A stretch of DNA of 64,000 bases from Bacillus sp. FJAT-22090 (GTDB lineage Bacteria > Bacillota > Bacilli > Bacillales_A > Planococcaceae), in NCBI RefSeq assembly GCF_007676755.1, contig NZ_VEBK01000004.1:177656-241655 (forward strand), in the 5' to 3' direction. The notes under the pieces are model-generated. The model saw only the letters and a program-made list of their open reading frames with translations. It was not told the DNA's origin and searched no databases. Below are positions 22,609 to 31,331 of this stretch, piece by piece. The number at the start of each line of letters is the position of its first letter. Position 1 is the first letter of the stretch. The position numbers and the translations under genes were made by a program.

Positions 22609-25600
22609 TTAGTTTTCTTCTTCCTCTTTACGGTTTTTCTTGAACATCTTAGATAAGATTTCATAAACGATTGGTACAACAATCAATGTTAATAATGTTG
22701 AACTTATTAAACCGCCAATTACTGTGATACCAAGACCCTTCGAGATTAAACCGCCACCGCCGCCAGATCCAATTGCTAATGGAATCAGCGCACCGATTGT
22801 TGCGATTGCCGTCATAAGGATTGGACGTAGACGCGTTGCACCTGCTTCCAAAATTGCCTCACGCATTGTCATACCATCACGTTCCATATGAATAATACGG
22901 TCTACAAGAACGATAGCATTGGTGACGACAATCCCAATTAACATTAATAGACCCATCATAACAGAAACAGAAATTGTTTCGCCTGCTATTAGCAAACCAA
23001 CAAATGAGCCAATTACTGCAAATGGTAATGAGAATAGTATCGCAAATGGTGCGACACCTTCACGGAATGTTACAACTAAGATGAAGTATACAATTGCGAT
23101 TGCCGCAAGCATTGCTACACCGAGTTGTGTAAATGTTTCTGTCATATCAGCTGCCGCACCGGCAACGCCGACCGTAACACCTTTTGGTAAATCTAATTTA
23201 TCAATTGCTTTATCTACTTCAGATGTAGCCTTTGAAATATCGGCACCTATAATCGTTCCAGATACCGTAGCGTAGTATTCACCCTTACTACGAGCAAGTG
23301 TATTCAATGTTGTACCTTTCTCAACTGTTACCAAATCAGAAAGTTTCATTGTTGTACCAAGAGCTGTTGGAACTTCTGTCGCCAAAATATCATCAATGGA
23401 TTTTGGCTGTTCAGCTTGTTCTTTCTGTACAATTACTTTTAATGTATCTCCATCTTTTTCAACCGTTGTTAAAACTTCCTCTGCTTTCATTGGGTTTAAC
23501 ATCATGACTATTTGACCTGTCGTTAAACCATACTGCAGTAATTCGTCTTGCGTTACTTTGAGGGTATACTCAACGTACGCATCTTCTGCGCTAGAGGAAA
23601 CCTTTTCTAAGCCTTTGTTTTTGTTCATGACGCCTTCTACCATTTGCACAGCTTCATTTAGTTTATCTAAATCTTCACTGTAAAATGTATAGCTGACTTC
23701 ATCTGTAGCCATTGACATAGAAGAGAAGTTTTGGCTCTTCCATTCACCTGATTGACCGATATCAAATACATAGTCTTCAATTTCTGTCCGTACTTCTGGG
23801 AAGTCTTTCATGTCTGGGTCAAAGATTAGGTACATTAAAGCACCACCTGCTCCGCCACCCATCATTGCTGACATCTCATCGCCGCTCTCTGTTACAGATA
23901 ATTGAACGATATCGATATCTTTGCGTTTTAATAATTCTTGTTCCACCACTTCAATGTTTGCAAGTGTATCTTCTTTAAGTTCCCCAGCTTCTGGCGTATA
24001 TGTTAAATACATAACTTTTTCTTCTTCGCTACCCATAAAGCTAAAACCGATTAATGGTGTTAATGCTAAACTACCGCCCAATAAAACAATCGCAATCAGT
24101 GAAGTAATGATTTTATGATTTAGCGTCCAGGCAAGGATTCCTTTGTACCAGTTAGCTAATTTACCAGCCTCTTTATGACTGCTTTCCGTTTTTTCACCGT
24201 ATAGTTTTTTCTTAAATAGGAAGTGAGATAATGCTGGGACTATTGTAATTGCCACAACTAGCGATGCACCAAGTGCAAATGTCATTGTTAGTGCAAACGG
24301 CATAAATAACTCACCGACCATACCACCAACGAAGATAAGCGGTGCAAATACCGCAACTGTAACTAATGTGGATGACATGATTGGTTTAAACATTTCGATG
24401 GTCGCTTCTCTTACAAGTGCTCGACCTGTTAGTTTCTCTGACTTTAAATGTAAACGACGATAAATATTTTCCACTACTACAATGGAGTCATCGATTACAC
24501 GTCCGATGGCTACCGTTATCGCACCTAGCGTCATAATATTTAACGTAATATCTAACCAGTGTAGTAGCAATAAAGCCATAAAAATGGAAACTGGAATAGA
24601 AACAATTGAAATAATAGTAGATTTGAAATCTCGTAAGAACAAGAGAATGATTAATACAGCAATTAAACCACCGAATAATGCTTTTTCAATCATTGTAGAA
24701 ACTGATTTCTCAATTGGCTCCCCTTGGTCAAGAGATACGTCGATCACAATACCATCGATCGCTGCCTCTTCATCCTCAATTAAATCCTTTACTTTATTTA
24801 CCACATCTACTGTGTTCGCTTGCTGTCCTTTGATAACTTGAATCGCTATCGCGTTTTCACCATTCGTACGGGAAACCGATTGAACTTTACCAACAACTTC
24901 AATTTTAGCAATGTCGCTAAGCTTTACGAATGGAGATGGATTTGTTGCAGATGGTGTAACAGGAACTAGCATCCCCTTCAATTCATCCGCTGTCATAAAC
25001 TTCCCGTCAATCGCTACAGCCTGCTCTCCTTCTTCAAACTCGTAAAGACCTAATGAAACAGCAAGGTCACTTGCTTGAATCATTTGTTTTACATCGTCTT
25101 CTGTTATACCTAGTTCGGTCATTTTTGCTTCATCATACGTAAGCTGGACCTCTTCAATATGCTGACCCGTAATAGTTGCAGATGCAACCCCATCGATTTT
25201 CTCGATTTTCGGAAGGATTATATCCTCTACTGTGGACGTTAAATCCACTATATCTTCTGTTTTACTACTCACACTCAACGCAACAACAGGCATCATATTC
25301 ATACTAATTGCTGTAATCGTTGGTGCTTGTGCTCCTTCTGGTAAAGTTACTGCATCTAATGCGGAAGTTAATGCACGCTTTGCCTCATCCATATCTATTC
25401 CATATTCGTATTCTACTTGAATACTTGACATATTAGAGTATGAATTGGAGTATACAGCTTTCACATGCTCTAGATTATCTACCGCTTTTTCTAAAGGCAT
25501 GGATACGTCTTCCATCACTTGTTCAGGAGTTGCCCCTGGATATACTCCCATTACCATCAGATAGGGAATAGAGATATCTGGAAGCGTCTCTGTTTTCATT

Positions 25601-25695
25601 TGTGTACCCGAGTATATACCCGATACAGTAATAATAATTGTAAGTAGCCATACCGCTAATTTATTCTTCAAGACAAAATTGACTAAACCTCTCAC
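22609..25695 (-). CDS. swrC: RND superfamily efflux transporter (SwrC/AcrB-like)
   Basis: Proton-driven RND exporter in the cytoplasmic membrane, about 1028 residues. I choose GTG at 25695 (MRGLVNFVLKNKLAVWLL) because GGGGTAGGTG lies upstream; the longer ORF starts with a TTG at 25731 that has no ribosome site. The 12-TM HAE-type layout is visible: PGATPEQVMEDVSMPLEKAV in the first porter domain, the TM4 proton-relay motif TLGAITVAIGRVIDDSIVVV with paired Asp, and FAVIGSFVGLLIAGETISVS in the second half. It resembles SwrC (YerP) of B. subtilis, a self-resistance pump for surfactin, although the substrate here is unknown. Divergent from a TetR regulator whose operator lies inside its promoter. 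Confidence 0.93.
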   Translation of the reverse strand: MRGLVNFVLKNKLAVWLLTIIITVSGIYSGTQMKTETLPDISIPYLMVMGVYPGATPEQVMEDVSMPLEKAVDNLEHVKAVYSNSYSNMSSIQVEYEYGIDMDEAKRALTSALDAVTLPEGAQAPTITAISMNMMPVVALSVSSKTEDIVDLTSTVEDIILPKIEKIDGVASATITGQHIEEVQLTYDEAKMTELGITEDDVKQMIQASDLAVSLGLYEFEEGEQAVAIDGKFMTADELKGMLVPVTPSATNPSPFVKLSDIAKIEVVGKVQSVSRTNGENAIAIQVIKGQQANTVDVVNKVKDLIEDEEAAIDGIVIDVSLDQGEPIEKSVSTMIEKALFGGLIAVLIILLFLRDFKSTIISIVSIPVSIFMALLLLHWLDITLNIMTLGAITVAIGRVIDDSIVVVENIYRRLHLKSEKLTGRALVREATIEMFKPIMSSTLVTVAVFAPLIFVGGMVGELFMPFALTMTFALGASLVVAITIVPALSHFLFKKKLYGEKTESSHKEAGKLANWYKGILAWTLNHKIITSLIAIVLLGGSLALTPLIGFSFMGSEEEKVMYLTYTPEAGELKEDTLANIEVVEQELLKRKDIDIVQLSVTESGDEMSAMMGGGAGGALMYLIFDPDMKDFPEVRTEIEDYVFDIGQSGEWKSQNFSSMSMATDEVSYTFYSEDLDKLNEAVQMVEGVMNKNKGLEKVSSSAEDAYVEYTLKVTQDELLQYGLTTGQIVMMLNPMKAEEVLTTVEKDGDTLKVIVQKEQAEQPKSIDDILATEVPTALGTTMKLSDLVTVEKGTTLNTLARSKGEYYATVSGTIIGADISKATSEVDKAIDKLDLPKGVTVGVAGAAADMTETFTQLGVAMLAAIAIVYFILVVTFREGVAPFAILFSLPFAVIGSFVGLLIAGETISVSVMMGLLMLIGIVVTNAIVLVDRIIHMERDGMTMREAILEAGATRLRPILMTAIATIGALIPLAIGSGGGGGLISKGLGITVIGGLISSTLLTLIVVPIVYEILSKMFKKNRKEEEEN

Positions 25696-25737
25696 TTTTA
25701 CACCTACCCCAAATTGACTTATAAAACTCAATTATTT

Positions 25738-25766
25738 ATACTAATGACTAATTAGTCATTTGTCAA
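25738..25766 (-). promoter_or_regulatory. RND gene promoter with TetR operator in the spacer
   Basis: Minus strand TTGACA (25761-25766) and TAGTAT (25738-25743) are separated by 17 bases. The perfect palindrome AATGACTAATTAGTCATT (25743-25760) fills the spacer exactly, so a bound TetR would exclude RNA polymerase. Confidence 0.88.
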
Positions 25767-25793
25767 CGAATGTACTTAGGAGAGATGAATAAA

Positions 25794-26630
25794 ATGATTA
25801 AAAAACAACTAATTATGGAAAGTGCTTTAGAACTCTTTGCCAAGCAGGGTTTTAAAGATACTTCTGTTCAACAAATAACAGAGCATTGTGGTATTTCTAA
25901 AGGGGCATTTTACTTATCATTTAAGTCAAAAGATGAACTGATCTTAGCTATAATTGACCATTTTATGACGCAATTCACATCTGATATTGACTACGAGGTC
26001 AAAACGACTGAAAATGAGCAGGATCTTTTGTACAAGTTTTACTACACGACGTTTCATTCGTTCCATCAACATTCGGACTTCGCCAAGATTCTTATGAAAG
26101 AGCAAATGCACTCATTTAATGAAGAATTCATTATAAAAATGCGTTATTATGATAAATCAATGGAAAAAGTTATATTATCAATGGTTGAACGATTGTATGG
26201 AGAAGAGATTAAGCATATAAAATATGATTTAATCTATTGTATTAAGGGGTTTATGAAAACTTATTCAGAGTTATTTTTATTCTATAATTTGCCGTTAGAT
26301 TTAGACTTGCTAGCAAAATCACTTGTCGAAAAAACAAATTTACTGGCAAAGTATATTACCGTCCCTTTTATAACACATGAGCTTGTAGAAATGTTCAAAC
26401 AGCCCGAGAGCGAAGTAGAAACGAAGGAACAGATTCTTAATATTATGGATCAAAAGTTAGAAGAAATGAACGAGTCCATTGAGAAAGATTCGTTAATCTT
26501 GTTAAAGCAAGAGTTAATCCAACCAACTCTGAGTCCGGCGATAATAAAGGGCTTATTAGAAAACATACGGAATCATGCACATTGTAAATGGATCTCTTAT
26601 TTACTACGTAGTTATTTTAACGTTTCATAA
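25794..26630 (+). CDS. TetR/AcrR family regulator of the RND transporter
   Basis: 278 residues from the ATG at 25794, which is about ten bases after TTAGGAGAG; two upstream ATGs (25770, 25785) are before or too close to that site. Helix-turn-helix: IMESALELFAKQGFKDTSVQ, then QITEHCGISKGAFYLSFKSK. The rest is helical ligand-binding domain, with a longer C-terminal part (LVEMFKQPESEVETKEQILN) as in YerO-type regulators. In B. subtilis YerO represses swrC (yerP), which is divergently arranged in the same way. A terminator follows at 26659-26694. Confidence 0.92.
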   Translation: MIKKQLIMESALELFAKQGFKDTSVQQITEHCGISKGAFYLSFKSKDELILAIIDHFMTQFTSDIDYEVKTTENEQDLLYKFYYTTFHSFHQHSDFAKILMKEQMHSFNEEFIIKMRYYDKSMEKVILSMVERLYGEEIKHIKYDLIYCIKGFMKTYSELFLFYNLPLDLDLLAKSLVEKTNLLAKYITVPFITHELVEMFKQPESEVETKEQILNIMDQKLEEMNESIEKDSLILLKQELIQPTLSPAIIKGLLENIRNHAHCKWISYLLRSYFNVS

Positions 26631-26658
26631 AAATATTCAAGGTACCTATACAAGCATT

Positions 26659-26697
26659 GAGGGAGGAACAGTGACTATATCACTGTCCTCTCTTTAT
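26659..26697 (+). terminator. intrinsic terminator
   Basis: GAGGGAGGAACAGTGA pairs with TCACTGTCCTCTC with two small mismatches, followed by TTTATATTTT. Confidence 0.8.
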
Positions 26698-26712
26698 ATT
26701 TTGCCTGTTAAG

Positions 26713-26766
26713 TTGACATTTGACATAGTTACGCATACATTATGTATATATGAACATATGGTCATA
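26713..26766 (+). promoter_or_regulatory. promoter and CzrA-type operator of the czrA-czcD operon
   Basis: Two overlapping TTGACA boxes (26713 and 26720) precede a TGTATA-like -10 region (26743-26748). An inverted repeat centred on CATATG, ATATGAACATATGGTCATAT (26747-26766), overlaps the -10 and matches the ATATGAACA-type operator of ArsR/SmtB zinc sensors. Confidence 0.8.
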
Positions 26767-26802
26767 TTGTGATTAATACCATCATCGGAGGTGTATAGAA
26801 AG

Positions 26803-27138
26803 ATGAAAGAGGATATAAGTAAAGAAACTACAAAAAATAAGAACAATGCATATTTAGACGAAGAAACACTATTTGTTGTATCGCAAACTTTTAAAGCGCT
26901 TAGTGATCCTACAAGAATACGTATTCTAAACTTATTATGTTCAGCAGAGCATTCAGTCAATGATATTGCCGAAACATTAAATTTAGGTCAATCGACTGTA
27001 TCCCATCAATTGCGCTTTTTAAAAAATTTACGTCTGGTCAAGTTTAGAAGAGAAGGAACTACCTTATATTATTCAACAGATGACGATCACATTATGAATT
27101 TACTAACACAAGCAATTGAACATGCAACACATACCTAG
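26803..27138 (+). CDS. czrA: ArsR/SmtB family metal-sensing repressor (CzrA-like)
   Basis: 111 residues starting at the ATG at 26803, behind GGAGGTGTATAGAAAG. Winged helix: [20 protein letters not shown], then [20 protein letters not shown], then [20 protein letters not shown]. The C-terminal helix [19 protein letters not shown] keeps the D-x-H and H-x-x-H ligands of the alpha-5 zinc/cobalt site of CzrA. No Cys pair is present in the alpha-3 helix, so a zinc/cobalt rather than cadmium/lead (CadC) sensor is predicted. Cotranscribed with czcD 35 bases downstream. Confidence 0.93.
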   Translation: MKEDISKETTKNKNNAYLDEETLFVVSQTFKALSDPTRIRILNLLCSAEHSVNDIAETLNLGQSTVSHQLRFLKNLRLVKFRREGTTLYYSTDDDHIMNLLTQAIEHATHT

Positions 27139-27173
27139 GACACTTTATTTAATAAAAAAGAAGGAGGGTTTAT

Positions 27174-28109
27174 ATGGGGCACGATCATACACATGGAGCG
27201 AACAAAAAAGTATTACTCATTTCATTTATCATCATTACAAGTTATATGGTTGTGGAAGCTGTTGGAGGCTTTTTAACAAATAGTCTGGCGCTTTTATCGG
27301 ATGCAGGACATATGCTCAGTGACTCAATTTCGTTATTGATTGCACTCATTGCTTTTATGTTGGGTGAAAAAGCTGCAAGTCCTAGCAAGACATTTGGTTA
27401 TAAACGATTTGAGATTTTAGCAGCTGTATTGAATGGAGTCACTTTAATTTTAATTGCTCTTTTCATTTTTTATGAAGCCATTAAACGTTTCGCTCATCCA
27501 CCAGAAGTTGCAACTACCGGAATGCTTGTTATTAGTGCGATTGGTTTAGCGGTCAACATTCTCGTTGCTTGGATTATGATGCGCGGTGGTGATACCGAAG
27601 ATAACTTAAATATGCGTGGTGCGTTCTTACATGTGCTAAGTGATATGCTAGGTTCTGTCGGAGCAATTGTGGCCGCACTTCTAATCATGTTTTTGGGTTG
27701 GGGCTGGGCCGATCCATTAGCAAGTGTAATTGTTGCGATAATCGTATTAAGGAGCGGTTATCATGTTACGAAGGTAGCCATACACGTACTCATGGAAGGA
27801 ACCCCCGAAAATATAGATATAACTGATGTGACCCAAACGATTGAAAAAGTAGAAGGTGTTCAAAGTATTCACGATTTACACATTTGGACGATTACTAGTG
27901 GACTTAATGCGCTTTCCTGCCATGCAGTGGTCGACGATCAACTTACAATTGCTCAAAGTGAAAGTATATTACACAAGATAGAGCATGAACTTGAACACAA
28001 AGGAATCATGCACGTTACTATTCAAATGGAGACAATGGCACATCAACACGACAATTCCATCCTTTGTCAAATTAAGAGTGAATCTTCCCATGAACATCAT
28101 CACCATTAA
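27174..28109 (+). CDS. czcD: cation diffusion facilitator, Zn/Cd/Co exporter (CzcD-like)
   Basis: Membrane antiporter that exports Zn2+ and related ions. 311 residues with six TM helices. The site A residues are in TM2 (SDAGHMLSDSISLLIA, H-x-x-x-D) and TM5 (HVLSDMLGSVGAIVAAL); the N-terminus (GHDHTHGANKK) and C-terminus (SSHEHHHH) are His-rich, typical of the family. The C-terminal cytoplasmic domain (QTIEKVEGVQSIHDLHIWTI) is the ferredoxin-like dimer domain. AAGGAGG precedes ATG. Same transcript as the CzrA-like repressor. Confidence 0.95.
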   Translation: MGHDHTHGANKKVLLISFIIITSYMVVEAVGGFLTNSLALLSDAGHMLSDSISLLIALIAFMLGEKAASPSKTFGYKRFEILAAVLNGVTLILIALFIFYEAIKRFAHPPEVATTGMLVISAIGLAVNILVAWIMMRGGDTEDNLNMRGAFLHVLSDMLGSVGAIVAALLIMFLGWGWADPLASVIVAIIVLRSGYHVTKVAIHVLMEGTPENIDITDVTQTIEKVEGVQSIHDLHIWTITSGLNALSCHAVVDDQLTIAQSESILHKIEHELEHKGIMHVTIQMETMAHQHDNSILCQIKSESSHEHHHH

Positions 28110-28180
28110 CAAGTATAATTTTAGGAAAGTTGTAAAAGGTATAGCTAACTTTTTAAAAATAATCAAACTAATTACTTTAC

Positions 28181-28197
28181 ATACCCTAATGGGGTAT
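28181..28197. promoter_or_regulatory. CsoR operator upstream of csoR
   Basis: ATACCCTAATGGGGTAT is a near-perfect inverted repeat matching the TACCC-n-GGGTA operator of copper-sensing CsoR. It lies 35 bases before the csoR start. Confidence 0.85.
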
Positions 28198-28231
28198 AGT
28201 ATATTAAAAGCATGATAGGAGGCTAAAGCTA

Positions 28232-28555
28232 ATGGAGCATATAGAAGAAGTTGCTTGTCATACAGAAGAGACATGTAGAAAGAGTCATCATCCTGAACAT
28301 GTAAAGAAGGATTTAACAACCCGGTTAAATCGTGTAGAGGGGCAAATTCGCGGCATCAAAGGCATGATTGAGAAAGATGTATATTGTGATGATATTATTA
28401 CACAACTATCCGCAACACAATCTGCTTTAAATAGTGTAGCTAAGATTCTGTTAGAAGGTCATTTAAAAGGCTGTGTCGTTGATCGACTAGCAGAAGGTGA
28501 CGAAGCCGTGTTAGACGAATTGGTCATCACTATACAAAAACTTATGAAAAAATAA
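28232..28555 (+). CDS. csoR: copper-sensing transcriptional repressor CsoR
   Basis: 107-residue all-helical repressor of the CsoR/RcnR family. The W-X-Y-Z fingerprint is visible: LTTRLNRVEGQIRGIKGMIE (DNA-binding face), then Cys in DVYCDDIITQ, then His and Cys in LLEGHLKGCVVD: the C-H-C Cu(I) site. It carries an N-terminal extension rich in His/Cys (HTEETCRKSHHPEH). Bound Cu(I) releases it from DNA. First of csoR-copZ-copA. AGGAGG is well placed. Confidence 0.95.
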   Translation: MEHIEEVACHTEETCRKSHHPEHVKKDLTTRLNRVEGQIRGIKGMIEKDVYCDDIITQLSATQSALNSVAKILLEGHLKGCVVDRLAEGDEAVLDELVITIQKLMKK

Positions 28556-28575
28556 ACTCGAAGGAGAGAGAAAAT

Positions 28576-28782
28576 ATGCAAAATATTACATTAAACGTAC
28601 AAGGAATGTCATGTGGACATTGTGTTAAAGCAATCGAAGGCAGCGTCGGTCAATTAAATGGTGTGGAGCAAGTAAAAGTGGACCTAGCAGATGCTAAAGT
28701 AGAAGTAGCTTTTGATGAAGCACAAATATCATTAGATCAAATTAAAGAAACGATTGACGACCAAGGCTACGACGTAAAATAA
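28576..28782 (+). CDS. copZ: copper chaperone CopZ
   Basis: 68-residue ferredoxin-like heavy-metal-associated domain with the Cu(I) motif GMSCGHC (about 10-16). It hands Cu(I) to the CopA ATPase. The sequence ends in GYDVK, as usual. It starts 21 bases after csoR, and a hairpin terminator follows, so copZ is probably cotranscribed with csoR, while copA has its own CsoR operator. Confidence 0.96.
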   Translation: MQNITLNVQGMSCGHCVKAIEGSVGQLNGVEQVKVDLADAKVEVAFDEAQISLDQIKETIDDQGYDVK

Positions 28783-28783
28783 C

Positions 28784-28813
28784 AGAAGAGTGCTTTTTCA
28801 GCACTCTTTTATT
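28784..28813 (+). terminator. terminator between copZ and copA
   Basis: AAGAGTGC/GCACTCTT stem with a TTTTTCA loop and a T-run. Confidence 0.85.
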
Positions 28814-28823
28814 TTCAAAATAA

Positions 28824-28842
28824 TATACCCCCAAGTGGTATA
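28824..28842. promoter_or_regulatory. CsoR operator upstream of copA
   Basis: TATACCCCCAAGTGGTATA is an inverted repeat of the same CsoR type as at 28181-28197, 17 bases before the copA start. Confidence 0.8.
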
Positions 28843-28858
28843 CGAGAGGTGAAAAAGA

Positions 28859-31270
28859 ATGAGTAAAGAAATAAAAGAGACTAATCTTCAAATTACAGGT
28901 ATGACATGTGCGGCATGTGCGACTCGTATTGAAAAAGGCTTAAATAAAATGGATGGTGTCGAAATGGCAAACGTTAACCTGGCACTTGAAAAGTCCTCCA
29001 TCAAATACGACCCGTCTAAGCTTAAAGAAGAAGATTTTGAAAAGAAGATTGAAGACCTTGGTTACGGAGTCGTGAAACAAAAAGCGGAATTCGATATTAC
29101 AGGCATGACATGTGCAGCTTGTGCAACACGTATAGAAAAAGGTTTAAACAAAATGGACGGAATTGCGAACGCAAACGTCAACTTAGCATTAGAAAAGGCA
29201 ACAATTGAGTTTAATCCATCAGCTATCGCGATTGCTGATATTATTGCAAAAGTAGAGAAACTCGGTTACGGTGCACATCAAAAACAAGAAGATATAAAGC
29301 AAGTGGATCATCGCGAAAAAGCAATCAAAGATCAGCAACGCAAATTCATTATTTCAGCGATTTTATCATTACCATTATTATGGACGATGGTTGGTCATTT
29401 CTCTTTTACTTCATTCTTATACGTACCAGACTTTCTAATGAATCCATGGGTGCAATTAGTATTAGCGACACCAGTTCAATTCTTTATCGGAAAACAATTC
29501 TATGTAGGTGCATATAAAGCCCTTCGTAATGGTAGCGCGAATATGGACGTACTCGTTGTTATGGGAACTTCAGCAGCTTATTTCTATAGCGTGTATCAGG
29601 CGATCATCACGATGGGTTCACATCATGACGCACATCTATACTTTGAAACAAGTGCAGTGCTGATCACATTAATTCTTTTAGGTAAACTATTTGAAGCAAA
29701 AGCAAAAGGTCGTTCTTCTGAGGCCATAAAAAAACTAATGGGACTTCAAGCAAAAACAGCACTCGTTGTACGTGAAGGTATAGAAAGAGAATTGCCATTA
29801 GAAGAAGTTGTAATTGGGGACACAATTATAGTGAAACCTGGTGAAAAAATTCCAGTGGATGGAAAAGTATTGGAAGGAACGACAGCTGTTGACGAATCCA
29901 TGTTAACAGGGGAAAGCTTACCAGTGGATAAACAGACTGGTGATGTATTATATGGTTCTACGATTAATAAAAATGGTTTCATCAAAATGACGGCAACAAA
30001 AGTTGGGCGTGACACAGCATTAGCGCAAATTATTAAAGTTGTTGAAGATGCCCAAGGTACAAAAGCACCGATTCAACGTTTGGCAGATCAAATTTCGGGT
30101 ATTTTCGTTCCAATCGTAGTAGGCATTGCAATCCTCACATTCCTCGTTTGGTTTTTGTGGATACAACCAGGCGATTTTACAAAAGCACTTGAGGTATTAA
30201 TTACAATACTTGTTATTGCTTGTCCATGTGCGTTAGGTCTAGCAACGCCAACTTCCATCATGGCTGGTTCAGGGCGCGCAGCAGAATTTGGGATTCTATT
30301 TAAAGGCGGAGAGCATTTAGAGCAGACGCAAGGTATTGACACGGTAGTAGTTGATAAAACAGGCACAGTAACACATGGTAAACCTGTTTTAACGGATGTT
30401 GTATTAACGAGTGACCAAGATGAAGAGAAATTTCTGTCACTAATTGGCGCAGCAGAAAAACAATCCGAACATCCATTAGCAGAAGCAATCGTTCAAGGGA
30501 TTACTGACCGCGGAATAGAACTCGGGAATGTCCAGTTCTTCGAAGCCATTCCCGGATACGGAATTCAAGCAACTGTGTCTGGACAAAGTGTAGTCTTCGG
30601 TACACGTAAGCTAATGGCGCAATATGGAATTGAAATCACGGATGTATTACCGACAATGGAAACATTAGAAAGTGACGGTAAAACAGTGATGTTAGCTGCG
30701 ATTAACGGACAATATGTAGGAATGGTTGCCGTTGCCGATACGATTAAAGACACTTCACGAGAAGCAGTACGGCGCTTACAGGAGATGGGAATTACAGTTA
30801 TTATGATGACTGGTGATAACCAACGTACGGCACAAACAATTGGTAAACAAGTGGGCGTTGATACTGTAATTGCAGAAGTTCTACCTGAAGGTAAAGCGGA
30901 AGAAGTGAAAAAACTACAAGCACAAGGCAAAAAGGTCGCAATGGTCGGTGATGGCATTAATGATGCTCCCGCATTAGCAACAGCTACTATCGGTATGGCT
31001 ATTGGAACAGGTACAGATGTTGCTATGGAAGCTGCGGATGTTACACTTATTCGCGGGGACCTAAATAGCATTGCAGATGCCATTCTAATGAGTCGCAAAA
31101 CAATGCGTAATATTAAACAAAACTTATTTTGGGCATTTGCATATAATACGATGGGCATTCCAATCGCAGCAATGGGATTACTTGCTCCTTGGTTAGCAGG
31201 TGCAGCAATGGCCTTCAGTTCAGTATCTGTTGTATTGAATGCGCTTCGATTACAACGCGTGAAATTGTAA
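28859..31270 (+). CDS. copA: Cu(I)-exporting P1B-type ATPase CopA
   Basis: Copper efflux pump of 803 residues. Two N-terminal metal-binding domains, each with [20 protein letters not shown] (about 14-33 and 82-101), are nearly identical to each other. Then come TM helices, the actuator motif TGES, the TM6 motif [11 protein letters not shown] (Cys-Pro-Cys, Cu(I)-type), phosphorylation site [11 protein letters not shown] motif SEHPLAEAI, and hinge [13 protein letters not shown]8 carries [15 protein letters not shown] as expected for Cu(I) ATPases. It has its own CsoR operator and works with CopZ. Confidence 0.97.
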   Translation: MSKEIKETNLQITGMTCAACATRIEKGLNKMDGVEMANVNLALEKSSIKYDPSKLKEEDFEKKIEDLGYGVVKQKAEFDITGMTCAACATRIEKGLNKMDGIANANVNLALEKATIEFNPSAIAIADIIAKVEKLGYGAHQKQEDIKQVDHREKAIKDQQRKFIISAILSLPLLWTMVGHFSFTSFLYVPDFLMNPWVQLVLATPVQFFIGKQFYVGAYKALRNGSANMDVLVVMGTSAAYFYSVYQAIITMGSHHDAHLYFETSAVLITLILLGKLFEAKAKGRSSEAIKKLMGLQAKTALVVREGIERELPLEEVVIGDTIIVKPGEKIPVDGKVLEGTTAVDESMLTGESLPVDKQTGDVLYGSTINKNGFIKMTATKVGRDTALAQIIKVVEDAQGTKAPIQRLADQISGIFVPIVVGIAILTFLVWFLWIQPGDFTKALEVLITILVIACPCALGLATPTSIMAGSGRAAEFGILFKGGEHLEQTQGIDTVVVDKTGTVTHGKPVLTDVVLTSDQDEEKFLSLIGAAEKQSEHPLAEAIVQGITDRGIELGNVQFFEAIPGYGIQATVSGQSVVFGTRKLMAQYGIEITDVLPTMETLESDGKTVMLAAINGQYVGMVAVADTIKDTSREAVRRLQEMGITVIMMTGDNQRTAQTIGKQVGVDTVIAEVLPEGKAEEVKKLQAQGKKVAMVGDGINDAPALATATIGMAIGTGTDVAMEAADVTLIRGDLNSIADAILMSRKTMRNIKQNLFWAFAYNTMGIPIAAMGLLAPWLAGAAMAFSSVSVVLNALRLQRVKL

Positions 31271-31279
31271 ATAGTCAAA

Positions 31280-31325
31280 TAGAGCTGGTTCAAGGATTTC
31301 TCTGGAACCAGCTCTATTTTTTTGT
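31280..31325 (+). terminator. intrinsic terminator
   Basis: AGAGCTGGTTC and GAACCAGCTCT arms followed by ATTTTTTTG after copA. Confidence 0.93.
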
Positions 31326-31331
31326 TTCTGT

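Noticed and set aside
28923..29190. Recent internal duplication in copA as a special feature
   Set aside because: Two nearly identical metal-binding domains are normal for CopA of Bacillales.
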